Shown: positions 1-12,252, counted from the stretch's first letter. The stretch is DNA of 64,000 nucleotides from Macrostomum hystrix (GCA_950097015.1 CATNEN010000001.1:23812501-23876500); one strand, 5' to 3'. The notes: generated from the sequence alone by a model not told the origin. Numbers and translations: made by a program.

Positions 1-1395
1 GTTTGGGATTTCAGACAGTTTTGGATTTCAGACAGTTTGGGATTTCAGACAGTTTGGGATTTCAGACAGTTTTGGATTTCAGACAGTTTGGGATTTCAGA
101 CAGTTTTGGATTTCAGACAGTTTGGGATTTCAGACAGTTTGGGATTTCAGACAGTTTGGGATTTCAGACAGTTTTGGATTTCAGACAGTTTGGGATTTCA
201 GACAGTTTGGATTTCAGACAGTTTAGGATGTAAGACAGTTTGGGATTTCAGACAGTTTGGGATTTCAGACAGTTTCGGATTTCAGACAGTTTGGGATTTC
301 AGACAGTTTGGGATTTCAGACAGTTTGGGATTTCAGACAGTTTGGGATTTCAGACAGTTTCGGATTTCAGACAGTTTCGGATTTCAGACAGTTTAGGATT
401 TCAGACAGTTTGGGATTTCAGACAGTTTGGGTTTCAGACAGTTTGGGATTTCAGACAGTTTTGGATTTCAGACAGTTTGGGATTTCAGACAGTTTTGGAT
501 TTCAGACAGTTTGGGATTTCAGACAGTTTAGGATGTAAGACAGTTTGGGATTTCAGACAGTTTGGGATTTCAGACAGTTTGGGATTTCAGACAGTTTAGG
601 ATGTAAGACAGTTTGGGATTTCAGACAGTTTAGGATGTAAGACAGTTTGGATTTCAGACAGTTTGGGATTTCAGACAGTTTGGGATTTCAGACAGTTTGG
701 GATTTCAGACAGTTTTGGATTTCAGACAGTTTGGGATTTCAGACAGTTTGGGATTTCAGACAGTTTAGGATTTCAGACAGTTTGGATTTCAGACAGTTTG
801 GGATTTCAGACAGTTTGGGATTTCAGACAGTTTGGGATTTCAGACAGTTTGGGATTTCAGACAGTTTGGGATTTCAGACAGTTTGGGATTTCAGACAGTT
901 TGGGATTTCAGACAGTTTAGGATTTCAGACAGTTTGGGATTTCAGACAGTTTGGGATTTCAGACAGTTTGGGATTTCAGACAGTTTGGGATTTCAGACAG
1001 TTTTGGATTTCAGACAGTTTGGGATTTCAGACAGTTTGGGATTTCAGACAGTTTTGGATTTCAGACAGTTTGGGATGTAAGGCAGTTTGGGATTTCAGAC
1101 AGTTTGGGATTTCAGACAGTTTGGGATTTCAGACAGTTTGGGATTTCAGACAGTTTTGGATTTCAGACAGTTTGGGATTTCAGACAGTTTGGATTTCAGA
1201 CAGTTTAGGATGTAAGGCAGTTTGGGATTTCAGACAGTTTGGGATTTCAGACAGTTTGGGATTTCAGACAGTTTGGGATTTCAGACAGTTTGGGATTTCA
1301 GACAGTTTGGGATTTCAGACAGTTTGGGATTTCAGACAGTTTGGGATTTCAGACAGTTTGGGATTTCAGACAGTTTGGGATTTCAGATAGTTTGG
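1..1395. repeat. 17-bp minisatellite, about 80 copies
   Basis: Head-to-tail units of GGGATTTCAGACAGTTT run from the window edge to about 1395. Point variants (TTGGATTTC, TAGGATGTAAG, TCGGATTTC) are scattered along the array. The array starts outside the window. With a period of 17 every frame is visited in turn, so the open frames across it are not genes. It may lie in an intron of the minus-strand gene whose first coding exon is at 3490-3588. Confidence 0.97.
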
Positions 1396-2084
1396 GATCT
1401 CGTAGGGTTTGAGATCGAATTTAGTCGAATTTAGAATCACGGCGCAATCTGTTGTTTTAGCGAGGTCAGCGATAATTTTATAAATTGGTAATCGTTTTAT
1501 CCTCATTTCTGAGACAACAGAACGCGTTACTAACCCTGCTGTGCCACATAAGTGTCGTCTCACCTCAGTTTCATTTGGTTTCGGGTAGAGAATGTGCCAG
1601 TACATTGCAGACAGTTGGTACTGCTAATGCAGCTACAGATAAGAAGCTATATGTACGAGCTGTGCCTAGCAACTACAGCTCGCTCGCAATCAGCTACTAA
1701 ATTGAGAGCTCGGAAATCAATGTTGGGCGGCATGCTGAGAGCAGTTGCGCTTGTGAGTTGCGGAAGATGCAATGTTTGTACTAACGAAGTGACGAAACTC
1801 TCTCCTTGTCTACCCCCACTGCTAACCACCGCAGCTGATGAAAAAGGAGGCTGACAGCCCACAGTTACAGATGCCAACAGAACTCATTGGCTAGCCAATC
1901 AGTTGCTTATGCACTTGCTCATGCAATCACCTTCCGTCGCTTGAGACAGACGGCTCCTCTCTGCCCATCAGTAGATCCATACCTAACATTCCTCGGCTAG
2001 CAGAATTTGAATGCACGAGACTTATGACATTTTATTTTAATTGAGACTGTACTGTACTTTATGCAAGCATAAATCCTCAACTTA
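1396..2084. other. Unique spacer between two satellites, no gene recognised
   Basis: Non-repetitive sequence. Open frames of 70-100 codons exist on both strands, but none shows a recognisable domain or a convincing pair of splice sites. An exon of the gene beginning at 3588 (-) could hide here, but I cannot support one. Confidence 0.5.
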
Positions 2085-3292
2085 CGATTCTATATCTGTT
2101 CTTGCTGCGATTCCAGATCTGTTCTTGCTGCGATTCTAGATATGTTCTTGCTGCGATTCCAGATATGTTCTTGCTGCGATTCTATATCTGTGCTTGCTGC
2201 GATTCTAAATATGTTCTTGCTGCGATTCTATATCTGTTCTTGCTGCGATTCCAGATCTGTTCTTGCTGCGATTCTATATCTGTTCTTGCTGCGATTCTAT
2301 ATCTGTTCTTGCTGCGATTCTATATCTGTTCTTGCTGCGATTCTAGATATGTTCTTGCTGTGATTCTATATCTGTTCTTGCTGCGATTCTAGATATGTTC
2401 TTGCTGTGATTCTATATCTGTTCTTGCTGCGATTCTAGATCTGTTCTTGCTGCGATTCTATATCTGTTCTTGCTGCGATTCTAGATATGTTCTTGCTGCG
2501 ATTCTATATCTGTTCTTGCTGCGATTCTTGATCTGTTCTTGCTGCGATTCTATATCTGTTCTTGCTGCGATTCTATATCTGTTCTTGCTGCGATTCTAGA
2601 TCTGTTCTTGCTGCAATTCCAGATCTGTTCTTGCTGCGATTCTAGATATGTTCTTGCTGCGATTCTATATCTGTTCTTGCTGCGATTCTATATCTGTTCT
2701 TGCTGCGATTCTAGATCTGTTATTGCTGCGATTCTATATCTGTTCTTGCTGCGATTCCAGATCTGTTCTTGCTGCGATTCTAGATATGTTCTTGCTGCGA
2801 TTCCAGATCTGTTCTTGCTGCGATTCTATATCTGTTCTTGCTGCAATTCCAGATCTGTTCTTGCTGCGATTCTATATCTGTTCTTGCTGCGATTCTATAT
2901 CTGTTCTTGCTGCGATTCTATATCTGTTCTTGCTGCGATTCTATATCTGTTCTTGCTGCGATTCCAGATCTGTTCTTGCTGCGATTCTATATCTGTTCCT
3001 GCTGCGATTCTATATCTGTTCTTGCTGCGATTATATATCTGTTCTTGCTGCGATTCCAGATCTGTTCTTGCTGCGATTCTATATCTGTTCTGCTGCGATT
3101 CTAGATATGTTCTTGCTGCGATTCTATATCTGTTCTTGCTGCGATTCTATATCTGTTCTTGCTGCGATTCTAGATATGTTCTTGCTGCGATTCTATATCT
3201 GTTCTTGCTGCGATTCCAGATATGTTCTTGCTGCGATTCTATATCTGTTCTTGCTGCGATTCTATATCTGTTCTTGCTGCGATTCTAGATAG
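2085..3292. repeat. 23-bp minisatellite, about 52 copies
   Basis: The unit contains TTCTTGCTGCGATTCTA followed by TATCTG or GATATG. On the minus strand the core reads TAGAATCGCAGCA, the same core as the ACOX3-associated satellites at 41.66-42.19 and 43.38-45.19 kb. It ends about 200 bp from the donor of the exon at 3490-3588 and would lie inside that gene's first intron. Confidence 0.97.
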
Positions 3293-3489
3293 TCTAGATC
3301 AGGTCTTGCTGCGTTTCTTACTGTCTCTAGCTGCGATACCGGGTTGGTTACATCTACACTTCTACCTTGTTTATATTTACGATTCCTATTCTGGCACGTG
3401 ATGCGAATCTAGATTTGTCTTATTTTGAATCAAATAGTTTTGCTAGAATGGTGGCTTCAATCTTCCGTTTCCATGCCAACAGCACTCAC

Positions 3490-3588
3490 CTTACCGCCGG
3501 GCACGAGTTTGGCGCGGTCACTGCTGGACTCAGCACTGATGGTACCATAGGTGTCCATCGGCATGGACACTGACCTGGTCTCCGACAT
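3490..3588 (-). CDS. First coding exon of an unidentified gene (partial)
   Basis: On the minus strand an ATG at 3588 opens 33 codons beginning MSETRSVSMPMDTYGTISAE and ending ...KLVPGGK. A consensus 5' splice site (AAG followed by gtgagt) follows at 3489, leaving the frame in phase 0. The exon is GC-rich against AT-rich surroundings and Ser/Thr-rich, like a cytosolic disordered N-terminus. I do not recognise the protein. The rest of the gene would lie leftward, past the two satellites and probably beyond the window edge. The support is the clean start, open frame and strong donor; no second exon was found, so this could be a chance open frame. Confidence 0.4.
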
Positions 3589-3599
3589 GACTGACAGGT

Positions 3600-5095
3600 G
3601 CTCAGGTGTCTGAGCTGCTTAGTTGGTGTCTAACTTTATTAAATATATTGCAAAACTTTCTAACACTGGGACAGAGGGAGATTTTCCCAATTTTCCTCTC
3701 TCTCTCTCTACGTCTCCCTGATCCGGCTGAATCAATAAAGAAACCAACAGAAAATCTCTACTGACGGGTTTGTGACGGCCTTAGTTACCAGGGGAGTATA
3801 ATGTTTGTCTCTGTGTGAGCAGCGCAGTGAGATTGAATGTAGCAACAGATTTGTTTTAAGCCAGGATTTTATTGTGTCCATGGGACATTGACATGCACGT
3901 CACGCACACGCACACTGTGTACAACCAGCTGAGTTGATCCCATTGGCGAGCGAGTAGAGTGATCGAATGAGGTTGAAGCTGCTGAGTTTAACTCTGCTGT
4001 TTAACTTTCCCCGCTTGTGCAGGGGAGATATTTCCCCCTCACTTCCCTACGCCGGAAGACAGTGCAGTAGAGAGTGGAGTCTCTGAATGAGTGCCCGCAA
4101 AAGCTATACAGAAATATTGTCTGTGAAAGTGGACCGTGCTGTGTGACCAGCCGCTTCCATAGTCGCTAGCTGCGACATCCGACCGGAAATTTGACGGCAT
4201 AAATACGAGTATGTAATACATAGATTCTGCATTGCAGAGAAATATAACACTATGCAGAGTTCGAAAAAATAATAAATTATAACAAAATTAACCCGTCAAA
4301 GCATATAGTCAGTAACTAAGTGAGTAAGTACGTAGGCAAGCAAGCTAGATCAAGTTACAAGCCATTGACCTAAATTTATTTCCATTTCAATCTAAGCCAG
4401 TTCGCAATCACAAAAAGCTTGATAAAGTCGAAGCATTAGGCCAAGCGTTTCTCCGCTCTTCCCAAAAAATGGATTTCGGGTTGAACATCTGCCGCCAAAA
4501 GTGCTCACGCCGTCAACCTCGCATCAGCCGATCTAGACAGCTCTCAACGACTCACCGCTTCGCCCTTTCCAGTGACTAAATGTGCGCCAGAGATTTCAGC
4601 CACTCCACCGCCACCCAAACCAGGTCGATAATCTTTAGACAAAGCACACACTTCAATAATGCGGGCAGGCTCGACGACTGAGGGGGGATTTGCCCCCAAA
4701 AAATCCCCATAAAGCTCTCCCGAGTGAACTCAAAAAACCGAAGGTGGAGCACTTGCAGGGTTGCAGGGAGCTAAAAATATTAGCTGGCAAACAAAAGGAA
4801 AATCAATAAGGCTCGTTTAAATGTCTTTGTGGTAGCCTGGGACGAAGCTTAATCAAATATGTAACTCTTGGAAATTAAATTTCAATATACATGCTCTTTA
4901 TCTCTACTGATAAAAGTAGGGAGAACGACATTCAATTATACTAAAAATTAAAACCAAATGCCTATGTGTGTGTGTCAATTCACTCAACGTAAAAGATTGG
5001 TTTTGTCTTTGTTCTAGCGAACGTGTTGTCCGATTTATTCTGTCTCTGTATTCTGTAGGCGAAAAGATTCGCCTACTTAACGAGATGGTACTAAT
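3600..5095. other. Intergenic sequence, nothing recognised
   Basis: Moderately AT-rich and non-repetitive apart from a short TC-rich run near 3700. No exon with conserved content and no RNA gene was found on either strand. Confidence 0.5.
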
Positions 5096-5099
5096 AATA

Positions 5100-5462
5100 A
5101 TATAATTGCAGGAGGGCTGCGGGCAATGGCACATCATTTGGTGACACTAGACCCGCAGCCAGCGAGGAGGCAATTCTGCCCATTTCGCTGACTCCTGAGC
5201 ACACACGCATACATATGCTGTACGCAGGCATACGCACACACAGGTGTGTACATCTGCCCTGACTTTCTCATTGTCAGGCAGTGTACACCCTCACTGTGCC
5301 TTGGAGGTTGGCCCTCAAGGGCGTAAATTGCACGACAAGCCCCCAAAGCCTTCTCTCCGCGGCTGCGCCCCAAATAAATGTGGCCTCTCGCCGCGGAATC
5401 GAACTTAGGGACCGTAGTGCGAGAGGCAAACGCGTTAACCGCTCTGCCACCGACCCCCTTAT
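5100..5462 (-). mobile_element. SINE A, copy 1 (tRNA-derived, near full length)
   Basis: Read on the minus strand from about 5460, the element starts with a tRNA-like head. It carries an A-box-like GTGGCAGAGCGGTTAACG and a B-box-like AGTTCGATTCC, the internal RNA polymerase III promoter. The body then runs to about 5100, ending near AGGAGGGCTG. The same body recurs at 8.57, 49.92, 60.5 and 61.66 kb. The head resembles a Ser/Leu-class tRNA. It encodes no protein; SINEs generally depend on a LINE for movement. I could not define target-site duplications. Confidence 0.8.
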
Positions 5463-5464
5463 AT

Positions 5465-6545
5465 AAAAGAGTAAATCTTCTGTTATACTTTTAAGGTTGC
5501 TTTTGCGTCTCAGAATAGGCCCGACACTGCCAGTTTTATCAAATTGCATCGGTGCTTTTTCTCGCCCGCGCGTGCGTTTATATATGACCATAGTGGTATT
5601 GATCTCTTGGCTGATTGAGTGATTTGAATAAGCAAAACGTTAATAGCATGATGCTCAATGCTAGCGAGACCTCTCCTCCTCCTTTATATCAATAAAACTG
5701 CAGCCTTCGTATTGTCAAACCTAGTCTCGACTTCGATCATTGTGCCGCTAGCTTTCCATCTAGCTCCGAAGAAAAGTACTTTTATTATTTTGCAGAGTAC
5801 AGGTCAAATTTTTGTTACTCAGTTTTGTTACTGCTTGTTTTTTCTACTATTTTATCATCAACAGGTAAAAACTTGAATTTCCGGTTACTATTCTATTCTT
5901 TTATTAGCCTTTTTGGGTTCGAGTATAAATAGTATGCGCTTTCGATTGGCTACTGTCAAAGCAAAAATATTTGTTAGCTTTGCTATTACCGTTCTCGCTG
6001 TGAGAAAGTTATTTTCAAGTGCAGCAGCAAGTGTTTTTCGATATTAAGACTAAGAGCAGATTTTTGAGCATAGCTGCAAGCGTTATCAGATTCAGAACTA
6101 GAAGAAAAAATGTTGAGCACAGCTAGAAGCAGCTAAATTAAGACTGTTTGAGCATGCGTGGCTGTTAGCGTTTTTTATTTTCAAAACTAAGGAAAAGTGT
6201 TTCGAGCATTGCTGCAATCGTTAGAAGATCCAAAACTAGGAGAAAACATTTTAATCATAGCTGATAGCGTTATTTTTTTAATTAGGCGTTTTTCGAGCAG
6301 TGCGGCTAGTTTTTCCACAATTTTATTCTACATTTGAAAAAAATTATAATTCGAAGGAAAACATGAAACTAAAGAATGTAGTGCTAGATATCAATTGATT
6401 GAATTTTCGGGAAAGGTATCAATGGAACATCTTGATTTATTGAAGAGATAGCATGCGATTTCCAGGAGAAAGAATGAGATTTCCAGGGAATAACATAATA
6501 CTTTGAGGGTATAGCAAATTGTTTAAATACGATAGAATGAATTTT
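5465..6545. other. AT-rich intergenic sequence, nothing recognised
   Basis: Contains loosely repeated phrases of the type TTTTTCGAGCATAGCTGCAAGCG (written here as TTTTTCGAGC then ATAGCTGC) spaced 60-80 bp apart between about 6000 and 6320, perhaps an eroded tandem repeat. No coding content was identified. Confidence 0.4.
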
Positions 6546-6547
6546 TA

Positions 6548-6778
6548 AAGGGGTAGCATGATGTATCAAAGGGGGAGCATGATGTATCAAAGGAGTAGCA
6601 TGATGTATCAAAGGGGTAGCATGATGTATCAAAGGGGTAGCATGATGTATCAAAGGGGTAGCATGATGTATCAAAGGAGTAGCATGATGTATCAAAGGGG
6701 TAGCATGATGTATCAAAGGGGTAGCATGATGTATCAAAGGGGTAGCATGATGTATCAAAGGAGTAGCATGATGTATCG
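6548..6778. repeat. 21-bp minisatellite, about 11 copies
   Basis: Units of GGGGTAGCATGATGTATCAA plus one base, with occasional GGAGT variants. The period is divisible by three, so both strands look open (MMYQRGS or IHHATPL repeats). These are not taken as genes. Confidence 0.95.
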
Positions 6779-6984
6779 AGGAGATATCAAGAAAACATCA
6801 TATTGTATTCAAGTTGAATATTTTTAATGATTTTTCTTCTCAGAGCTTTAAAGCGTGATTTTCTTCCCCCAAAGGGGGTCTTGGTTGCTAGTTTAATATA
6901 CTATTTCCTGGATTTTTTAAGGGCCAGTATTTTTGTATCTGTAAATCCCGGAATCCTTAGTTATCGGGATTTTGGGATACCTAG

Positions 6985-7262
6985 CATTAGGTAAGTAAGG
7001 AAGCTTTTGCTTAGTGGTTAAAGCGTCGGATTCACGACTAAAAGATCGGGTGTTCGATTCTCGACTACAATGAAACTATTCGTGTCCTTCATTAGCAAGA
7101 CACTTAACTCTGAATCGCTTGAGTTCACCCAGCTATTAAATGGGTGCCAACATAGCCGGGACAATTAAGTACGAAGCCTTCAGATGCGCCGCGCAATAAC
7201 TGCGACTGTGATGTGCTGTGATGCTGCAAATTTGGCCCGATCAAGGCAGGTGTAATAATTAA
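6985..7262 (+). mobile_element. SINE B, copy 1 (tRNA-derived)
   Basis: The tRNA-like head has A-box-like TTAGTGGTTAAAGCG and B-box-like TGTTCGATTCTC. The body phrases are CTTCATTAGCAAGACACTTA, TTCACCCAGCTATTAAATGG and a tail ending ATCAAGGCAGGTGTAATAAT. The same phrases occur in the copies at 7.27, 9.55, 16.99, 17.79 and about 19.4 kb. Confidence 0.75.
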
Positions 7263-7267
7263 ATAAA

Positions 7268-7425
7268 AAGCAAGGAAGCTTTTAGCTCAGTGGTCGAGAG
7301 TTCAATTCGCAGCCTAAGTGGAAAATTGCACGAGCAAGACACTTTACCCAGCTGTAAAATGGATGCCAGCATTTGCTGGGGTACTAGCCGGCTCCCCAGT
7401 CCATGGACAGAACAGCCAGATGGCA
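7268..7425 (+). mobile_element. SINE B, copy 2 (shortened, tandem to copy 1)
   Basis: Begins with the same GGAAGCTTTT head as copy 1, with an abbreviated tRNA-like part (AGCTCAGTGG then GAGTTCAATTC). It keeps GCAAGACACTTTACCCAGCTG, i.e. the central phrase, and ends near GTCCATGGACAGAACAG. Internal deletions have removed part of the head. Confidence 0.6.
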
Positions 7426-7429
7426 TGGG

Positions 7430-8565
7430 TTATGTGTAATATTGTACTTTATTCCTGTCAATGTCGATGGAACCAGCGACACTTTCGCTGAGAAGAAATT
7501 GTGCAACTGAAAATAAATTCTGTACAACTCATACTTTTTTGCAATTTTCTCAACTTTTATTGTCATTAGGCGTCTCATTCTAAAAGACATATTACCTGGA
7601 TATATTGGACTGCAAAGAGAATGAAAATGCAATGAACACAATAGAGACTCACATGCCAAGTCCATTTATCCATGGTGTAAGCTAGCTAGTGAAAAAAAGC
7701 GTTTTCACACGCTAGCAAGTTTGCATTGCATTTATTCTTCGGTGAGGCAATATATATGTGGTGCTGTCTCACGCTGTTTTGCAAGCCAGGTGCCCTCAAT
7801 CCACCAATCGAGTTTTCCTAAGGCCTGGGTGATTGTCCCCGCAGCCCGCTTATTAAAAAAGAAAAGAGGATTAAACAGATGCATGCATAAATAAGCAGCG
7901 GGCGCGAAGGAGTAGGGGTGGGAGCCCGGGAAAATTCAGGGAGGAACGAGGGGACCGCAGCAACGCCCAATGGCGGCCATTGCTCATTAACAGGTCCAGA
8001 CTGTTCGCCTCGCTTTCCTCTCGTCGATCTCTTCTCCCAGAAGCCTTCTCTTCATCTTTCTTTCCCATCGCCCTTCAACTGAACGCGTTCTCGCTTTTCG
8101 CACCAACGGGCGCGCACCCGCCGTGCGGCGGAGGGGGCAAACTAAGCTAGTCCATTATACTAAGCTCTCGCACGGTTAGCGTACTTTCTGTCAGCTGCAG
8201 TCTGGCCACTGCAGAGCTGCTGCTGCTGCTCCGTACGAACTAGTCCCTACGGAGAACTCATGCATGTTATCTGCATGCCAACCAGAGTTCTCCATATTTG
8301 AGAATCCCAGTTTAAGCTTACAAACCAATTCTGAATGCTAGGGACATAATGGGGCCGGGGAAATTTCTCATGTCTGCTCTTTCCTTAAATTCGCAATGAA
8401 ACTTGAAAATTTTGATTTGTATCCTACTCGATTATTCAATTTAGAACTGTGCTGCTTGTTCTGGCTCTTGAATTTTTTTGAATGAATGCTCAGACCAGAT
8501 GCTGGCTAGAGTTGAGTCTTGCACTGCTATGTACTTAATATTGCTAATAAAAAGGTGCCTTAAAA
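7430..8565. other. Intergenic sequence, nothing recognised
   Basis: Unique sequence with a GC-rich patch at 7890-8140. Short open frames are present on both strands, but no domain or splice-supported exon was found. Confidence 0.45.
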
Positions 8566-8569
8566 ATGC

Positions 8570-8860
8570 AGCAAACGAGGAGGCAATTCTGCCTATTCCG
8601 CTGACTCCTGAGCAAACAGATACTGTACACGTGCACACACTGTGTGTACATCTGCCCCGACTTTCTCATAGTCGGGCAGTGTACACTCTCACTGTGCCTT
8701 GGAGGTTGGCCCTCAAGGGCGTCAATTGCACGGAGAGCCACCAAGCCTTCTCTACGCAGCTGCGAACCAAAAATGGAGCCTCAGCGCTGAATCGAGCTCA
8801 GGGACATTGGTGCGATAGGCGAATGCCTCAGACCGCTCTGCTAACCTCTAACCGCTAACC
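8570..8860 (-). mobile_element. SINE A, copy 2 (diverged)
   Basis: Shares with copy 1 the body phrases GAGGAGGCAATTCTGCC, CTGACTCCTGAGCA, CTTTCTCATAGTCGGGCAGT and TTGGAGGTTGGCCCTCAAGG. The tRNA-like head is eroded (AATCGAGCTCAGGGACATTG then AGACCGCTCTGCTAACC, plus-strand view), so it is probably an old, inactive copy. Confidence 0.75.
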
Positions 8861-8864
8861 TCAA

Positions 8865-9540
8865 TGACCAGTTAATAAATTAAATGAATGGATTATGAAA
8901 TTTTATAGCTAAAATAGTACATCTACTCAAGGTTCAGAATAAATTAAACCCGGGAAATACAAAATGACTAACACTGTTAAATATCCTCAATGTTTAGAAA
9001 TGTTCCTTTAGGGTAGCTAGACTCAAACGAATTGGCATGCCCTCCCAGAGTCTACCGAGTAGCAGGGATTCGCAAATCAGAAGCATGCTCACGGCGCCTG
9101 CCGTTCTCATCTAGGCAAAATCTGCCCGCAGCCATTCTCCCATGAGGACAGGGGGGTTGAGCAAGTGCTCACAGCCGGGTTGGGCGGACCAGAATCCTCA
9201 TCAGCTCCGGATCCCTTCAAAATCTGAAGCCCGAAAGTGCAGCCCGAAGCTTCCCCACTTAGAACGGGCTTGTCATGCTCGAAAGAAGCAGGAAAGGGGC
9301 GCCTGTACTCAGACTGCTCAGCAGATAAAAATTGATCTATATCTATGTTAGATTTTGTCAAAATCCTTCCGGTTGGGATGTCAGATTCGAAAAAATGCTG
9401 TGCCCCACTGATTTAGTCGCGACCTGGCAACTAAAATTCGCATTGAAAGCGAATTTGCTTTGCTCAGCTTAATTCAGACTTCAGGATACAACCTGATTTC
9501 TCTGAGTATAGATGGGTACAGAGAGAAGATAAACTACGCA
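8865..9540. other. Intergenic sequence, nothing recognised
   Basis: A GC-richer patch at 9060-9330 has overlapping open frames of 69 and 84 codons on opposite strands. Neither has splice signals or a recognisable motif. Confidence 0.45.
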
Positions 9541-9544
9541 TTTA

Positions 9545-9692
9545 AAGGCTGTGTAACGCTGTTCCGTCCATGAACTGGGGGACGTCTCACCCAATAGCTA
9601 AAGGACACAAATTGTTTCAGTAAAGTCGGGAATCGAACCATCGACCTTAAAGTTGTGAGTCAGACGCTCTTAATACTAGACTAGCTCTAAGC
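9545..9692 (-). mobile_element. SINE B fragment
   Basis: Read on the minus strand: tRNA-like TCTAGTATTAAGAGCG and GGTTCGATTCCCGAC, then GAAACAATTTGTGTCCTTTA, then the tail phrase GTTCATGGACGGAACAGC. The middle of the element is missing. Confidence 0.6.
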
Positions 9693-10065
9693 TAATCTTT
9701 TTCAAGGACACTTATTATTTAAAAAATTGCAAAAACGAATACTAATTAACAAAACTGAATTTTGTTCAACCAAAAATTCTTTTTTTCAGCTATTCTCAGA
9801 TGTATAATGTTCGCCTGTAGAAACATCGCATAGGAAATTCTACATAATAACATTGGTGAGCAATGCTGAATAACAGAGAAATGGCAGCAAAGTAAACAAG
9901 CAATTCACAGGTGTAACATGTCAATCAATTTAATATGCAGATTATAAAACTCAATCGAATACTGATAGCTTGCAACAGGTGATAGCGAATGGTTTCTATA
10001 GAAAAGCAAGCAAACAGGGATCAAAGGAACAGGCAGGTCGAGTACAAATTTGATTGGCTCGTTGG

Positions 10066-10600
10066 GCAAGCTGTTTCTATTTTTAGAAACGTATCCGTGG
10101 AATCCCCAGGCCAGTTTTTAAGCCACCCAATCAAACCCAAAACACACAAGAGGGTGTGGGGTGAGCTGTTTCTATTTTTAGAAACGTATCCGTGGAATCC
10201 CCAGGCCAGTTTTTAAGCCACCCAATCAAACCCAAAACACACAAGAGGGTGTGGGGTGAGCTGTTTCTATTTTTAGAAACGTATCCGTGGAATCCCCAGG
10301 CCAGTTTTTAAGCCACCCAATCAAACCCAAAACACACAAGAGGGTGTGGGGTGAGCTGTTTCTATTTTTAGAAACGTATCCGTGGAATCCCCAGGCCAGT
10401 TTTTAAGCCACCCAATCAAACCCAAAACACACAAGAGGATGTGGGGTGAGCTGTTTCTATTTTTAGAAACGTATCCGTGGAATCCCCAGGCCAGTTTTTA
10501 AGCCACCCAATCAAACCCAAAACACACAAGAGGGTGTGGGGTGAGCTGTTTCTATTTTTAGAAACATCCGGGAATTCACAGGCCAGTTTTTTAAACCAGC
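10066..10600. repeat. 95-bp tandem repeat, about 5.5 copies, each with a hairpin
   Basis: The phrase CTGTTTCTATTTTTAGAAAC recurs at exactly 95-bp intervals (near 10071, 10166, 10261, 10356, 10451 and 10546). Each unit carries GTTTCTA-TTTT-TAGAAAC, a perfect 7-bp stem with a 4-base loop. Inner units differ by only a few bases, while the first and last are eroded, so amplification looks recent. No coding role is seen. Confidence 0.93.
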
Positions 10601-10604
10601 CAAT

Positions 10605-11275
10605 CAAACCCAGAGCACACCAGCGGGGAAAGACAGTACAGTGACTAAAGAATGGTCCAATCCAAAAATAAACAAGTTAAAAGATAACTAAATAACACAA
10701 CTGAACATTTTTGCGTTGAGAAAGCAGTCCGAAAAGCTAGTAGCAAAGCCGAGTTTAAATAGTCTCAAGAACTACTAACAGCAATGTCAGTCGAATGTTG
10801 AAGACGAATTTCCAATTAAATTTAAAAACAGATCATCAAGAGACGGCATTAAGCAGAGTGAATTTCGTGGTTTACGGAATGAGTTAATTATAAGCTAAAT
10901 ATATACTAATAAGTACATTTTTGTGAAGTAAATACGCACTTAAAATTGTTTACTCACTAAAGCGAATGTTTTCTATTAAACTAGCAACACTACTACTAGT
11001 AGAGAAATGGATGCATGCTGATTTGCAAAAACTGGCACTGAAAAAAACTGGCCCATAGCAACAAAAATAAAAACAAAGGAAAAACTATTTCGTACTGAAA
11101 TAACATGAAACTGGGAATCATATGATGAGAAGCTCTGAGAGCATATTTAATTTCTAAATGTTTTTATTTATTTGTACGAACTTTTTTAGATTGGGAAAAT
11201 ATTATCGTAAATACAGGAATATTAACTTAATTACTGGAAATTCTTGCTCAGTTTTTTAATTCCCATCGAAAATTT
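10605..11275. other. AT-rich intergenic sequence, nothing recognised
   Basis: No exon, RNA gene or repeat recognised on either strand. Confidence 0.5.
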
Positions 11276-11279
11276 CGAA

Positions 11280-12250
11280 AAATCCCATCTTAGGTTTTAG
11301 AAATCCCATCTCAGGTTTTAGAAACCCATCTCAGGTTTTAGAAACCCCATCACAGGTTTTAGAAACCCCATCTCAGGTTTTAGAAACCCCATCTCAGGTT
11401 TTAGAAATCCCATCTCAGGTTTTAGAAATCCCATCTCAGGTTTAAAAAATCTCATTTCAGGTTTTAGAAATCCCATCTCAGGTTTTAGAAATCCCATCTC
11501 AGGTTTTAGAAATCCCATTTTAGGTTTTAGAAATCCCATCTCAGGTTTTAGAAATCCCATCTCAGGTTTTAGAAACCCATCTCAGGTTTTAGAAACCCCA
11601 TCACAGGTTTTAGAAACCCCATCTCAGGTTTTAGAAACCCCATCTCACGTTTTAGAAATCCCATCTCAGGTTTTAGAAATCCCATCTCAGGTTTAAAAAA
11701 TCACATTTCAGGTTTTAGAAATCCCATCTCAGGTTTTAGAAATCCCATCTCAGGTTTTAGAAATCCCATTTTAGGTTTTAGAAATCCCATCTCAGGTTTT
11801 AGAAATCCCATCTCAGGTTTTAGAAATCCCATTTTAGGTTTTAGAAATCCCATCTCAGGTTTTAGAAATCCCATCTCAGGTTTTAGAAATCCCATCTCAG
11901 GTTTTAGAAATCCCATCTCAGGTTTTAGAAATCCATCTCAGGTTTTAGAAACCCCATCTCAGGTTTTAGAAACCCCATCTAAGGTTTTAGAAACCCCATC
12001 TCAGGTTTTAGAAATCCCATCTCAGGTTTTAGAAACCCCATCTCAGGTTTTAGAAATCCCATCTCAGGTTTTAGAAACCCATCTCAGGTTTTAGAAACCC
12101 CATCTCAGGTTTTAGAAATCCCATCTCAGGTTTTAGAAATCCCATTTTAGGTTTTAGAAATCCCATCTCAGGTTTTAGAAATCCCATCTCAGGTTTTAGA
12201 AATCCCATCTCGGTTTTTAGAAATCCCATTTCAGGTTTTAGAAATCCCAT
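11280..12250. repeat. 21-bp minisatellite in the 3' flank/3' UTR of MINDY3
   Basis: About 46 units of CCATCTCAGGTTTTAGAAA plus one or two bases. It begins within a few bases of the MINDY3 stop codon (12253, minus strand), so the transcript's 3' UTR, if read through, would consist of this repeat. The minus-strand open frame (MGFLKPE repeats) only reflects the period of 21. Confidence 0.95.
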
Positions 12251-12252
12251 TT

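Noticed and set aside
1-1395. Telomeric or subtelomeric repeat at the window edge
   Set aside because: The 17-bp unit GGGATTTCAGACAGTTT is not a telomere-type short repeat, and comparable arrays occur inside introns across the window.
1-3292. CRISPR-like arrays
   Set aside because: Units are directly adjacent, without unique spacers, and the genome is eukaryotic.
5274-5591. 105-codon frame including SVAERLTRLPLALRS
   Set aside because: It overlaps the tRNA-like head of SINE A; this peptide is a translation of the RNA polymerase III promoter, not a gene.
8478-8858. 126-codon frame on the plus strand
   Set aside because: It runs through SINE A copy 2; similar peptide fragments appear at every SINE A copy.
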